From: Seminibacterium arietis
GTDB taxonomy: Bacteria > Pseudomonadota > Gammaproteobacteria > Enterobacterales > Pasteurellaceae
NCBI RefSeq assembly: GCF_042675725.1
Contig: NZ_JBHTJN010000004.1
Location: 290,491-354,490 of the forward strand
Reading direction: 5' to 3'
DNA length: 64,000 bases
Shown: piece by piece, positions 18,664 to 27,959 of the stretch
Layout of the letters: each line of letters begins with the position of its first letter
How positions within the stretch are numbered: position 1 is the first letter of the stretch
Translations under genes and position numbers: made by a program
Notes under the pieces: model-generated
The model's input: only the letters and a program-made list of their open reading frames with translations
The model's database searches: none
What the model was told of the DNA's origin: nothing

Positions 18664-20310
18664 CTAACCTTCTAACATATCTGTATTACACGCATTTGGT
18701 GGCACAAGTGGCCATACATTTTCTTCTGCTGGAATACAAACATGCAGCAAATAACTTTCTTGTGCTGCAAATAAACGGTCCAATGCTCCATCGACATCAT
18801 TTCCTATTTCTATGCGTTCACCTTGTATTCCAAAAGCAGAAGCAAGTGTAATGAAATCAGGGTTATCATCTAAAATTGTATTACTGTGACGAGCTTGGAA
18901 AAACAGCGTTTGCCATTGTCTTACCATGCCTAAACGTTGATTATCCAACAAAATTATTTTGATCGGTGTTTTTGCTCGTTTGATCGTTCCAAGCTCTTGA
19001 ATATTCATCATAATTGAGCCATCTCCTGTGATCAAAATAACTTCATCATTTGACCGCACTTTTTTCGCCCCAATAGCAGCAGGCAAACCAAATCCCATCG
19101 TGCCAAAACCTGCTGAAGTAATGTAATTTTCAGGTGCATAATGACGCATATGCTGTGCTGACCACATCTGATGCTGCCCTACATCTGTTACGACAATCGA
19201 ATTATTATCTTTTCGATTAGAAACCGTATTCAACAACCACCAAGGATTGATAGGTTTATAGCCTTCATTCGCTGTATAACAAAAATCAAATTGAGCTTTT
19301 AATTGAACAATTTTTTTCTGCCATTCCGCAATTTCTAGTGGAATTGTAAGTGCATAAAAAATTTCATTTAAATCTCCACGTAATGCCACATCAGGTTGGC
19401 GTAATTTACCAAGTTCAGCAATATCAATATCACAATGCACGACTTTCGCATTAGGGGCAAAAGTGTCTAAATTTCCTGTTACACGGTCATCAAATCTCGC
19501 ACCGAATACCAATAACAAATCAGCCTCTTGCATAGCAAGATTTGCTGCTTTTGTTCCATGCATACCAATCATTCCCATATAATAAGGACTGTCAGGAGAT
19601 ACTGTTCCTAAACCTTTCAAAGTAGAAACTGCTGGAATCTGAGTTACGCTTAGAAAATTTCGCAAAGCAGGCACCGCGTTTGCCATACCGACACCACCAC
19701 CAACATAGGCAATTGGATGTTTTGCTTGCTTCAACAGTTCTACTGCTTGCTGTACTTTTTCTGCTGGAAGTGCGGTTGGTTTTTCTATTGGAAATGTGAA
19801 TGGCTGCAAATTTGTTTCGGCAAATTGAATATCTTTAGGAATATCAATTAGTACAGGACCAGGACGTCCACTTCGTGCGATTTGAAAAGCTTTAGCGAAG
19901 ATTTCAGGTAGTTCATCAATGCTTTGTACAATAAAACTATGTTTCGTACAAGCTAAAGATAAACCTAATACGTCAGCTTCTTGAAAAGCATCTGTTCCAA
20001 TAAAGGAGGAGGCTACTTGTCCAGTAATCGCAACAATTGGAATTGAATCCATTAAAGCATCACCTAATCCTGTAATCAAATTTGTTGCACCAGGACCCGA
20101 TGTAGCAATACAAACGCCCACGTTACCACTTGCTCTAGCATAACCAATTGCCGCCATCGTTGCCCCTTGCTCATTACGACAAAGTAAATGATCTAAACCT
20201 GAGTCATAAATTGCATCATATACTGGCATAATCGCTCCACCAGGATAACCAAAAACAGTTCTAACATCATGTGCTTTTAAACATTCCGTGACTAATCTCG
20301 CTCCATTCAT
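18664..20310 (-). CDS. ilvG: Acetolactate synthase isozyme II large subunit IlvG
   Basis: A 548-residue ThDP enzyme, intact and the same length as functional E. coli IlvG. The catalytic glutamate lies in LCRNEQGATMAAIG (~residue 48), FAD and subunit contacts in ACTKHSFIVQS, and the ThDP-Mg motif is GDGSIMMNIQELGT in the C-terminal third. It condenses pyruvate with pyruvate or 2-oxobutanoate. ATG at 20310 (MNGARLV) is preferred over GTG at 20319 because AAGG lies about eight bases upstream. Expression is predicted to be set by the ilvL attenuator just upstream. Confidence 0.97.
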   Translation of the reverse strand: MNGARLVTECLKAHDVRTVFGYPGGAIMPVYDAIYDSGLDHLLCRNEQGATMAAIGYARASGNVGVCIATSGPGATNLITGLGDALMDSIPIVAITGQVASSFIGTDAFQEADVLGLSLACTKHSFIVQSIDELPEIFAKAFQIARSGRPGPVLIDIPKDIQFAETNLQPFTFPIEKPTALPAEKVQQAVELLKQAKHPIAYVGGGVGMANAVPALRNFLSVTQIPAVSTLKGLGTVSPDSPYYMGMIGMHGTKAANLAMQEADLLLVFGARFDDRVTGNLDTFAPNAKVVHCDIDIAELGKLRQPDVALRGDLNEIFYALTIPLEIAEWQKKIVQLKAQFDFCYTANEGYKPINPWWLLNTVSNRKDNNSIVVTDVGQHQMWSAQHMRHYAPENYITSAGFGTMGFGLPAAIGAKKVRSNDEVILITGDGSIMMNIQELGTIKRAKTPIKIILLDNQRLGMVRQWQTLFFQARHSNTILDDNPDFITLASAFGIQGERIEIGNDVDGALDRLFAAQESYLLHVCIPAEENVWPLVPPNACNTDMLEG

Positions 20311-20342
20311 TTCACTCACCTTATTATTTATTTTTCAAATAC

Positions 20343-20371
20343 AAAAAGCCCCTCGATAATTGCGAGGGGCT
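20343..20371 (-). terminator. ilv attenuator terminator
   Basis: On the minus strand, arms AGCCCCTCG and CGAGGGGCT (20347-20371) form a 9-bp GC-rich stem followed by five T's. The upstream arm's CCTCGC (20362-20367) can also pair with GCGAGG in the leader (20415-20420), which is the competing antiterminator. A pause-type hairpin with CCTCG/CGAGG and GTGAT/ATCAC arms covers 20415-20442 inside the leader ORF. Confidence 0.9.
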
Positions 20372-20390
20372 ACAAATATTAAGAATTTAA

Positions 20391-20480
20391 CTACATTCTA
20401 GATACCAGCAAGCACCTCGCAGTGATAATAATCACCACGAGGTTAATAATAATACTGAATACTGAAAGTAGATTTTTCAT
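20391..20480 (-). CDS. ilvL: ilv operon leader peptide IlvL
   Basis: A 29-codon ORF, ATG at 20480 to TAG at 20391, reading MKNLLSVFSIIINLVVIII and then TARCLLVSRM. Of its residues, 6 are Ile, 5 Leu and 4 Val, clustered as III, LVV and III. That is the hallmark of a multivalent ilv leader: charged Ile, Val and Leu tRNA levels set ribosome position and so termination at 20343-20371. It has no detectable similarity in sequence to E. coli IlvL beyond composition and position. The remainder of the gap up to 20671 is AT-rich and should hold the ilv promoter and that of the divergent phosphatase. Confidence 0.9.
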   Translation of the reverse strand: MKNLLSVFSIIINLVVIIITARCLLVSRM

Positions 20481-20671
20481 CATATTGTAAAAAAAATTGC
20501 TAAATAGAAATTCAAAACTTCACTGATGTCTATATAAATAACACATATTAGCTATAAAAGAAATATTTTTTTAAAATTTATCCGTGATAAAAAATTTTCA
20601 AAGAAAAAGCAAAGCACGATAATTTAGATTATAATTCAAAGTAGATTGCAAATTTATATCAGGAAAAAATA

Positions 20672-21490
20672 ATGTTTTCACTTCCTTTTCGTGCCGTAAT
20701 ATCAGACTTAGATGGCACATTACTAAATGCAAATCATATGATTGGTCAGTTCACTATTGAGACGTTAGAAAAACTAGCCAAGCACAATATTGATATTATT
20801 CTTGCAACGGGTCGAAATTACATTGATGTATCGTCTATTTTAACTAAAATTAATACAAATCATGCTGTTATGATCACTTCTAATGGAGCTAGAGTACATA
20901 ATTTGCAAGGAGAACGGCTACTTGCAAATAACGTCCCCGAACAAATAGCACTTGAAATTATGCAATTGCCTTTTGATCAAGAGAACGTTTGCTTTAACAC
21001 TTATCAAGATGATGGCTGGTTTATCAATAAAGATGTACCACAGTTATCAAAATTCCATCAGGATTCTGGATTTCAATACCAAGTAGTTGATTTTAAAAAA
21101 CATCATGCAAGTGGCGTAGAAAAATTATTTTTTATTGGACGTACACCACAAGATTTGTTAGCTATTGAACATCAGCTTGAAAATCAATTTCATGATCAAA
21201 TCACGTTAACTTATTCTCTGCCTAATTGTCTTGAAATCATGAACAAAAATGTATCGAAAGCAACCGCACTTTTAGAAGTACTCGCTAAACGTGACTATGG
21301 AGTAGAACAATGTATTGCTTTCGGTGATGGCATGAATGATTTAGAAATGCTCAGCATAGTGAAAAAAGGTTGTATCATGCACAACGCAGATCAACGTTTA
21401 AAATCTCACTTACCGCAATTAGAACAAATTGGTAGCAATCAACATGAAGCAGTAGCAAGCTATTTACGAGCAATTTTTGCTATTAATTAA
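20672..21490 (+). CDS. Cof-type HAD-superfamily IIB phosphatase
   Basis: A 272-residue HAD hydrolase. Motif I is ISDLDGTLLNANH (nucleophile Asp at ~12), motif II ILATGRN, motif III lysine in VSKATALLEVL, and motif IV AFGDGMNDLEML. The inserted C2-type cap sits between about 85 and 185. Members dephosphorylate sugar phosphates or cofactors such as FMN and PLP, and the substrate cannot be named from sequence. It is followed 13 bases later by crcB on the same strand, probably co-transcribed. An uptake motif sits in the frame (~21263). Confidence 0.88.
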   Translation: MFSLPFRAVISDLDGTLLNANHMIGQFTIETLEKLAKHNIDIILATGRNYIDVSSILTKINTNHAVMITSNGARVHNLQGERLLANNVPEQIALEIMQLPFDQENVCFNTYQDDGWFINKDVPQLSKFHQDSGFQYQVVDFKKHHASGVEKLFFIGRTPQDLLAIEHQLENQFHDQITLTYSLPNCLEIMNKNVSKATALLEVLAKRDYGVEQCIAFGDGMNDLEMLSIVKKGCIMHNADQRLKSHLPQLEQIGSNQHEAVASYLRAIFAIN

Positions 21491-21503
21491 AAAGGAAGTA
21501 AAA

Positions 21504-21884
21504 ATGTGGCAATCTGTTAGTTTAGTCGCTTGTGGAGCAATATTAGGTGCAACCGCTCGCTGGGGACTTAATTTAATATTGGATCCTCTACTTGAATTTT
21601 TATCGCTTGGAACATTAGTTGCTAACCTTCTAGGTTGTTTCATTATTGGCATGTTATTAGCAATTTTCTGGCAATTCCCACAAATATCAAATGAATGGCG
21701 ATTGTTTTTAATGACTGGTTTTCTTGGTAGCTTTACTACATTTTCCTCTTTTTCTGCTGAAGTAATCGAAAATTTTCTCTCTGAAAAATGGTTAACTGTT
21801 TTCAGTTTGATCTCAATTCATTTAGTGGGCGGTATCTTTTTCACAATGTTTGGTTTATTCTTTTGTCGTATCTTGTTGAAATGA
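21504..21884 (+). CDS. crcB: Fluoride channel CrcB (Fluc)
   Basis: A 126-residue protein with four membrane segments. Conserved motifs are GAILGATARW, GTLVANLLGCFIIG and TGFLGSFTTFSSFSAE, the last holding the Phe and Thr/Ser residues that line the fluoride pores. ATG at 21504 follows AAGGAAG; an upstream in-frame start overlaps the phosphatase gene. No fluoride riboswitch was seen. The 3' end overlaps the convergent pldB by 30 bases. Confidence 0.95.
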   Translation: MWQSVSLVACGAILGATARWGLNLILDPLLEFLSLGTLVANLLGCFIIGMLLAIFWQFPQISNEWRLFLMTGFLGSFTTFSSFSAEVIENFLSEKWLTVFSLISIHLVGGIFFTMFGLFFCRILLK

Positions 21885-22823
21885 TAGGATAAAAAAGGAA
21901 ATAATTTGTGCTAATACTTTGTTACGAATACTATCTCGTTCAAATAAAATTTCATGCTTTGCATTAGGAACAACTTGCACTTTGCTCTGTGGTAAAAATG
22001 TAGCTAATTGATCAAGGTTTTCATTTTTCACAATTTTTTCTTTTTCCGCACGCAAAATTAATACTGGAATTTCAATACGCGGTAAGATGCTAGGCAATTG
22101 TTTAATTGCAATTAAGCATAGATGAATCCAGCGAAAAGTTGGACTACCTAAACGTAATTCTGGATTATGGCGATTAATTCGATTCATCCACCGCATTCGA
22201 GTCTTACAAAAACTTAGTTCGTTCACTTTTAAATCTGCTGGTTTATATTCTGTTTTACCGAACACATAACGCTGCCCTTGCCCAAACAACATCATTAAAT
22301 TAATGATAAGTTCATCACGCAAAGGATGTTCTGTAGGTAAGCCAAAAAATGGGGCTGAAAATACCGCACTTTTTATTTGATGATCAAAATTAGCCAAATA
22401 ATAAGATGAAATCAACGCCCCCATTGAATGAGCAATAACGTATTGATTTTTATAATTATATTTAGAATTCACATAACTTATTAGTGAATCCATATCTTCT
22501 ACATAAAATCGAAATTCATCAATATAACCTTTATATTGATCTTTCAACAGACGATCTGAATAACCTTGTCCTCGATGATCAAATTGCAACACATCGAAAC
22601 CTTGTTGATAAAAATCATAAGCAACTTCAGACCATTTAAGTAAATTTTCTGAACGCCCATTAACTAAAACTATTAGTTGACGTTTGCTTGGATTAAGATG
22701 AACAAAATGGCGATACGCAATAGCACAATTTCTTTTTCCATTGATGTATTGGATAGGAAATTGTGAAATAAAAGGTGCTATTTTTGTCAACACAAAGCGG
22801 TGAAAGTGCGGTTCTCTTTCCAT
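21855..22823 (-). CDS. pldB: Lysophospholipase L2 / alpha-beta hydrolase PldB
   Basis: A 322-residue serine hydrolase. The nucleophile elbow is VIAHSMGALISS, the oxyanion-side segment FDHRGQGYS, and the C-terminal triad region contains ILRAEKEKIVKNENLD and PNAKHEILFE. It matches the PldB/monoacylglycerol-lipase family that hydrolyses lysophospholipids at the inner membrane. ATG at 22823 is supported by the alignment start. It is downstream of asd on the same strand, and its tail overlaps crcB tail-to-tail. Confidence 0.9.
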   Translation of the reverse strand: MEREPHFHRFVLTKIAPFISQFPIQYINGKRNCAIAYRHFVHLNPSKRQLIVLVNGRSENLLKWSEVAYDFYQQGFDVLQFDHRGQGYSDRLLKDQYKGYIDEFRFYVEDMDSLISYVNSKYNYKNQYVIAHSMGALISSYYLANFDHQIKSAVFSAPFFGLPTEHPLRDELIINLMMLFGQGQRYVFGKTEYKPADLKVNELSFCKTRMRWMNRINRHNPELRLGSPTFRWIHLCLIAIKQLPSILPRIEIPVLILRAEKEKIVKNENLDQLATFLPQSKVQVVPNAKHEILFERDSIRNKVLAQIISFFILSFQQDTTKE

Positions 22824-22868
22824 AAGTTTTATAAAACTAAGGATTATCCGAAGACAATCCCTATTAAA

Positions 22869-23984
22869 TTAAGCTACTAATTGTTTTAAAATACGACGAA
22901 CTGGTTCTGCTGCGCCCCACAATAATTGGTCTCCAACAGTGAAAGCGGCCAAATACTCAGGTCCCATTGCTAATTTACGCAAACGTCCAACAGGTACACT
23001 TAATGTCCCCGTCACTTTCGCAGGGGTTAATTCACGCAAAGTAGCTTCTTTATCATTTGGAATCACTTTTACCCATTCATTATGACCTGCTAAAATTTGT
23101 TCAATTTCTGCTAACGGCAAATCTTTTTTCATTTTGATAGTAAAAGCTTGACTGTGACAACGCAAAGCACCTATACGTACACATAAACCGTCAACTGCGA
23201 TCGGATTATCGCTTAAACCGAGTATTTTATTGGTTTCTGCGTATCCTTTCCATTCCTCTTTAGTTTGCCCTGTTTCAGGTAACAATTTATCAATCCAAGG
23301 GATTAAGCTACCACCTAATGCCGCACCGAAATTATCTGTTGGAAAATCTGTTGCACGCATTTTAGCAGTTACTTTACGTTCAATATCTAAAATTGATGAC
23401 GCAGGACTAGACAATTCATCAGCAACACTGTCTTCAAGTTGTCCCATTTGCACTAATAGTTCCCGCATATTTTTTGCACCAGCTCCAGAGGCAGCTTGAT
23501 AAGTAGCAACAGAAATCCACTCGACTAAATCACGCTCAAATAATCCACCTAATGCCATTAACATCAAACTTACTGTGCAATTACCTCCCACAAACGTTTT
23601 CACTCCAGCCTTTACACCTTCGCTAATTACATGCTGATTAACAGGATCTAATACGATAATAGCTTCATCTTTCATACGTAGAGCAGAAGCAGCATCAATC
23701 CAGTAACCATTCCAACCCGCAGCACGCAATTTTGGATACACCTCGTTAGTGTAATCGCCACCTTGGCAAGTAACTACAATATCTAGTTGTTTTAGTGCAT
23801 CAATATCAAAAGCATCTTTTAGTTCTCCAGCATCCTTACTACCGAATACAGGTGCTTTTTGTCCTGATTGTGAAGTAGTAAAAAAAACTGGATTTAAATT
23901 AGTGAAATCATTTTCCTGCTCCATACGATCCATTAGAACAGATCCCACCATACCACGCCAACCGACAAAACCGACATTTTGCAT
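22869..23984 (-). CDS. asd: Aspartate-semialdehyde dehydrogenase Asd
   Basis: A 371-residue enzyme that reduces aspartyl phosphate to aspartate semialdehyde, on the way to lysine/diaminopimelate, threonine and methionine. The N-terminal NADP site is VGFVGWRGMVGS, the active-site cysteine is in FVGGNCTVSLML (~136), and the phosphate/substrate segment is ASGAGAKNMREL. Length and motifs fit the Gram-negative type. The 200-base gap upstream to ftsX holds its promoter; no lysine riboswitch was recognised. Confidence 0.97.
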   Translation of the reverse strand: MQNVGFVGWRGMVGSVLMDRMEQENDFTNLNPVFFTTSQSGQKAPVFGSKDAGELKDAFDIDALKQLDIVVTCQGGDYTNEVYPKLRAAGWNGYWIDAASALRMKDEAIIVLDPVNQHVISEGVKAGVKTFVGGNCTVSLMLMALGGLFERDLVEWISVATYQAASGAGAKNMRELLVQMGQLEDSVADELSSPASSILDIERKVTAKMRATDFPTDNFGAALGGSLIPWIDKLLPETGQTKEEWKGYAETNKILGLSDNPIAVDGLCVRIGALRCHSQAFTIKMKKDLPLAEIEQILAGHNEWVKVIPNDKEATLRELTPAKVTGTLSVPVGRLRKLAMGPEYLAAFTVGDQLLWGAAEPVRRILKQLVA

Positions 23985-24185
23985 AATAATTTTCCTTTTC
24001 TGATGTTGTGTTTTAAATTCAAAGTAGATCTAATTTATTACAAGATTTATTAAATAAAATCAAGCTTTTTATCCAAAACGATGAAAATTTCAAAAAATCA
24101 TACCGCAGTTTTATGCAGTTAAAATTAAAAACTGAGTTATTTGAAGGGCATGATCAACAGAAGTATGAAAATAGACAAACGTTAT

Positions 24186-25115
24186 TTAAATCATATTACG
24201 TTGTTTTTCCATTTGACTAATCGTGCTACTAGCAAAACACCACGCTGCTATATAACCAATTAGAGCTGTACTAATGAGTAAAAACGCAACCTCTCCCAAC
24301 GAAAATAACTGTAATTCAAAATCCGCAGCAAAAATTGCTGTGATCTTTTGTACTAGTTGATTGAAATAATAAAGTAATGAAACACTCAATCCACAAGCTA
24401 ATAATCCACCTAATAAAGCGTAAATTAAGCCTGTATAAAGATAAAACCGTAATACAAAATAATCTGTTGCACCTAATAATTTCAGTACTGCAATTTTTGC
24501 TTGACTAGCATAAAGATCAGCTCGAATAGCATTACCAATAACTAAACAAACACAAATTAGCATTACAGCTACACAAAACAAAACTATATGTCCCGCTAAT
24601 CCAGAAAGTGCGGTCAGTTTTTCTAATTTTTCAGAATCTAATTGGACCTCTTGCACGCCTTTGAATTTACTCAAACTTTCTGCTAATGTTTTGATTTCAG
24701 TGAGATCTTTTTGTGGTGTAACAATAATTACAGCAGGCAATGGATTATCCTCTAAAATGTTCAAACTGTCCCGTAAACCTGACCATTGGCGAAACTCATC
24801 AAGGCTAGCTTGCCGTGAAATATAATGTACGTTTTCTACACCATTTTGCTTACGAATTTTCTCTGCAAGATGTTTACTGTCTTTCTCAGATAAATTTTTA
24901 TGTAGATATAAAGTTAATTCTGAAGTGAGAGAAAACTGCATCATAGAAAAATTTAAATTTTTCCATAGCAGATAACTAAGTGTCGGCGTACTAAGAGAAA
25001 CGGCAATAGCTAAAACTGTCAAAAAAGTATTCAGTTTTTTTTTCCATAAATTTAGTATCACTTTAGCAAAAATATATTTCATTTGTACCCATGAAGAAAA
25101 TTTAAATTGAGTCAT
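24186..25115 (-). CDS. ftsX: Cell division protein FtsX
   Basis: A 309-residue membrane protein with four predicted segments: one near residues 35-50 and three after ~170 (GHIVLFCVAVMLICVCLVIG, LYALLGGLLACGL and IALIGYIAAWC-like LISTALIGYIAAWC). A periplasmic domain lies between segments 1 and 2. FtsEX activates septal murein hydrolases through EnvC and supports divisome assembly. It follows ftsE by nine bases. Unlike in E. coli, rpoH is not next; asd lies beyond. Confidence 0.95.
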   Translation of the reverse strand: MTQFKFSSWVQMKYIFAKVILNLWKKKLNTFLTVLAIAVSLSTPTLSYLLWKNLNFSMMQFSLTSELTLYLHKNLSEKDSKHLAEKIRKQNGVENVHYISRQASLDEFRQWSGLRDSLNILEDNPLPAVIIVTPQKDLTEIKTLAESLSKFKGVQEVQLDSEKLEKLTALSGLAGHIVLFCVAVMLICVCLVIGNAIRADLYASQAKIAVLKLLGATDYFVLRFYLYTGLIYALLGGLLACGLSVSLLYYFNQLVQKITAIFAADFELQLFSLGEVAFLLISTALIGYIAAWCFASSTISQMEKQRNMI

Positions 25116-25124
25116 TGTAAATCC

Positions 25125-25775
25125 TTAGCGTAAATGCCCTTGCTCTAACACAAAGCAGGTACTAGGTTCTTGTTGCACCAAATTTAAATCGTGAGTTGCA
25201 ATTAATACCGTAATTCCCAATGCGTTCATTTCTTTAAATAAATTGAAAATATCTCGAGATAAATCGTTATCCAAATTTCCTGTTGGCTCATCTGCTAATA
25301 GAAGTTGGGGCTTATGTACAATCGCACGGGCAATGTCCACACGTTGTTGCTCTCCCCCTGATAAATAAACAGGTAAGTGATTTGCATAATCTCGTAATCC
25401 AACTCGATCTAATGCAGCCAAAGCCCTTGGTAATGCTTCTTTCATTGACATACCAGCAATAATCAAAGGTAAAGATACATTTTCTACAATAGGAAGATGA
25501 GGAAGTAATCGATAATCTTGATGAACCATGCCGATTTGTCGACGTAAAAAAGAAATTTCTATCGAAGAAAGACGAGTAATATCGTGGCCATTAAACCAAA
25601 TCCGTCCACCATTTGCTTTTTCCATCCCCATAATCAGTTTTAATAATGTACTTTTTCCAGCTCCAGAATGCCCAGTCAAATATCCCATACTCCCTACGGG
25701 TAAATGTAAACTTATTCCTTGTAAGGCAGTTTTACCACCTAAATATGCTTTACTTACATTTTCAAAACGAATCAT
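25125..25775 (-). CDS. ftsE: Cell division ATP-binding protein FtsE
   Basis: A 216-residue ABC ATPase. Walker A is GHSGAGKST (~36-44), the Q-loop lies in GMVHQDYRLLPH, the signature is YLSGGEQQRVDIARA, Walker B is LLLADEPTG, and the switch His is in LIATHD. It pairs with FtsX at the septum. It lies between ftsY and ftsX in the conserved ftsYEX order. Confidence 0.97.
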   Translation of the reverse strand: MIRFENVSKAYLGGKTALQGISLHLPVGSMGYLTGHSGAGKSTLLKLIMGMEKANGGRIWFNGHDITRLSSIEISFLRRQIGMVHQDYRLLPHLPIVENVSLPLIIAGMSMKEALPRALAALDRVGLRDYANHLPVYLSGGEQQRVDIARAIVHKPQLLLADEPTGNLDNDLSRDIFNLFKEMNALGITVLIATHDLNLVQQEPSTCFVLEQGHLR

Positions 25776-25857
25776 AGGACAATCCTTAGCACAATAGAAA
25801 ATATTAAAACTTTCACCGCACTTTATCAGTTATTATTCCATTACATAGCAAAATAAA

Positions 25858-27048
25858 TTACTCACTGCTGAATAATGCGTCAATAAATTCTTTAGCTTGA
25901 AAAGGGCGAAGATCTTCTATTTTTTCACCTATACCGATATAACGAATAGGAAGTTTAAATTGATCTGCAATAGCAAAAATCACTCCCCCTTTAGCTGTTC
26001 CATCAAGTTTTGTTAAACTAATCCCTGTTAATCCAACAGCCTCATTAAATAATTGAGTTTGACTAATTGCATTTTGACCCGTGCCTGCATCTAGCGTCAA
26101 CATAATTTCATGCGGAGCAGAATCATCGTATTTTTTCATTACTCTAACAATTTTTTTCAACTCATCCATTAAATTTACTTTATTCTGTAGCCTTCCTGCT
26201 GTGTCAGCAATTAAAATATCAATATCTTTCGCAGCTGCTGACTGCATTGCATCAAAAATCACTGAAGCAGAATCTGCACCTGTACTTTGTGCCACTACAG
26301 GGATATGATTGCGTTCTCCCCAAACTTGAAGCTGTTCAACAGCAGCTGCTCGGAAAGTGTCACCTGCTGCCAACATCACTGACTTGCCTTGAGATTGAAA
26401 TTGCCGAGCCAGCTTACCAATCGTTGTGGTTTTACCTACTCCATTTACGCCTACCATTAAAATCACATAAGGTTTTTTATTATTGTCAATTTTTAATGGT
26501 TGCTCGACTGGAAGCAAAATATCCGCTAACTCTGTTTTAAGTTGTTGATATAATAGATCTGCATCTTGTAACTGTTTTCGACTAGCGTGCTGAGTTAAAT
26601 TATTGATGATTTTTGTAGCAGTCGGCATACCAATATCTGCGATTATCAATTGTTCTTCTAACTGTTCAAATAATTCGTCATCAATTTTCTTACCTGTAAA
26701 TAAATGACGAAACCCTACGCCAATATTTTGTTTAGTTTTCAGTAATCCTTTTACTAAACGACTAAAAAAACCACCCTGTGACGGTTTCTCCTGCTCTTGA
26801 ATAAAGAAATTTTGCTCACCATCTTCTATTTCATTGCTTTGTTCTTGTTCCACAAGAACGTCTTCTGTAGTTTTAACCGCAATTTCAGTTAAATTTTGTT
26901 GTTCATTTTGTACTTGCTGTAATTCTACCGTTGTATTCTGTTGTTCACTTTCAATAGATTCATTTTCTATAGATTGTTGTATCTGGTCTTTATTTTTAGA
27001 GCGTCCTAACCAAGACCAAAACCCACTTTTTTTATTTTGTTCCGACAT
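25858..27048 (-). CDS. ftsY: Signal recognition particle receptor FtsY
   Basis: A 396-residue SRP-type GTPase. The first ~90 residues form a Glu/Gln-rich acidic A domain, shorter than in E. coli (497 residues total). The NG domain carries GVNGVGKTTTIGKLA, DTFRAAAVEQL, DTAGRLQNK and TKLDGTAKGG. It docks SRP-ribosome complexes at the membrane for insertion of membrane proteins. It is first in ftsYEX and diverges from rsmD, as in E. coli. Confidence 0.97.
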   Translation of the reverse strand: MSEQNKKSGFWSWLGRSKNKDQIQQSIENESIESEQQNTTVELQQVQNEQQNLTEIAVKTTEDVLVEQEQSNEIEDGEQNFFIQEQEKPSQGGFFSRLVKGLLKTKQNIGVGFRHLFTGKKIDDELFEQLEEQLIIADIGMPTATKIINNLTQHASRKQLQDADLLYQQLKTELADILLPVEQPLKIDNNKKPYVILMVGVNGVGKTTTIGKLARQFQSQGKSVMLAAGDTFRAAAVEQLQVWGERNHIPVVAQSTGADSASVIFDAMQSAAAKDIDILIADTAGRLQNKVNLMDELKKIVRVMKKYDDSAPHEIMLTLDAGTGQNAISQTQLFNEAVGLTGISLTKLDGTAKGGVIFAIADQFKLPIRYIGIGEKIEDLRPFQAKEFIDALFSSE

Positions 27049-27135
27049 AATTTTCTACCATCAAATTTGCTTGCTGAGTTTTTAGAGAAAATAAAGTAAA
27101 ATTTTGCATAGTCTATCATAATTTAAAGATCAAAT

Positions 27136-27765
27136 ATGAAAAAAAATCTTCATAAAAATACTCAACATAATCAATTAAAATCTAATAATTTCAAAGGTGA
27201 AGTGCGAATTATTGCGGGACTCTGGCGTGGTCGAAAACTCCCTGTACTAAATGCAAATGGACTACGACCAACAGGTGACCGTGTCAAAGAAACATTATTT
27301 AATTGGCTAGCACATGATATTGTAGACGCATGTTGCTTAGATTGTTTTGCTGGCAGTGGTTCACTGGGATTTGAAGCACTTTCTCGCCAAGCAAAACAAG
27401 TTATTTTTTTGGAGAAGGAAAAATCTGTAGCAACACAATTGAAAAAAAATTTACATAAACTACAGTGTCAAAATGCACAAGTATTGCATCAAGACAGCTT
27501 GAAATTTCTCGAACAACGACAAAACACACCGCTCTTTGATGTAATTTTTCTTGATCCGCCTTTCCATTTCAATCTAGTCGAACAAGCTATTGAGAGTTTA
27601 ATAAAAAATAATTGGTTAAAAGATCAGTCTTTGATTTATATAGAAACAGAAAAAAATAAACCGCTCTTTACACCTCAAAACTGGCAACTGTTAAAGGAAA
27701 AAATAACTGGACAAGTCTGTTATCGTTTGTACCAACATCACAGCAAAACTGAATTGAACGCTTAA
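27136..27765 (+). CDS. rsmD: 16S rRNA (guanine-966-N2) methyltransferase RsmD
   Basis: A 209-residue SAM methyltransferase. The conserved opening is VRIIAGLWRGRKLPV with LRPTGDRVKETLFNWL, motif I is LDCFAGSGSLGFEALSR, and the catalytic motif is FLDPPF (~135). It makes m2G966 in 16S rRNA. The first ~20 residues are Lys/Asn-rich and poorly conserved. It diverges from ftsY. Two AAGAGCGGT variant motifs sit in its 3' half (27528 and 27660). Confidence 0.95.
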   Translation: MKKNLHKNTQHNQLKSNNFKGEVRIIAGLWRGRKLPVLNANGLRPTGDRVKETLFNWLAHDIVDACCLDCFAGSGSLGFEALSRQAKQVIFLEKEKSVATQLKKNLHKLQCQNAQVLHQDSLKFLEQRQNTPLFDVIFLDPPFHFNLVEQAIESLIKNNWLKDQSLIYIETEKNKPLFTPQNWQLLKEKITGQVCYRLYQHHSKTELNA

Positions 27766-27915
27766 TTACAATCAAAGAATAGTACAATTTAACACTGATT
27801 AACTGCCACTAAAAGATCAAAAAGTAAATGATTTAAATAAGGTTAGCTAAAACAAACTACGTTAACTCTTTGTATTATAATTACTTTAATTGTAGAATAG
27901 CGAGTTCTGTAAACT

Positions 27916-27950
27916 TGTGGTTCGTAAACCTCCCACATTAAAAAACTAGG
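27916..27950 (+). ncRNA. preQ1-I riboswitch upstream of queC
   Basis: Stem TGTGG (27916-27920) pairs with CCACA (27933-27937) around a 12-base loop opening with TTC. The A-rich tail TTAAAAAACTAGG (27938-27950) matches the preQ1-I consensus tail that folds back as a pseudoknot. Loop length and tail agree with the B. subtilis queC aptamer. The tail carries AGG just before the queC ATG (27960), so ligand binding probably hides the Shine-Dalgarno, giving translational control. The gap before it (27766-27915) shows nothing else. Confidence 0.9.
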
Positions 27951-27959
27951 AAAAAGATA

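Noticed and set aside
20320..20671. Fluoride riboswitch for crcB
   Set aside because: No fluoride aptamer motif precedes the phosphatase-crcB pair; the structured part of this gap belongs to the ilv leader.
23985..24185. Possible lysine riboswitch before asd
   Set aside because: The gap is AT-rich and shows none of the conserved lysine aptamer segments.
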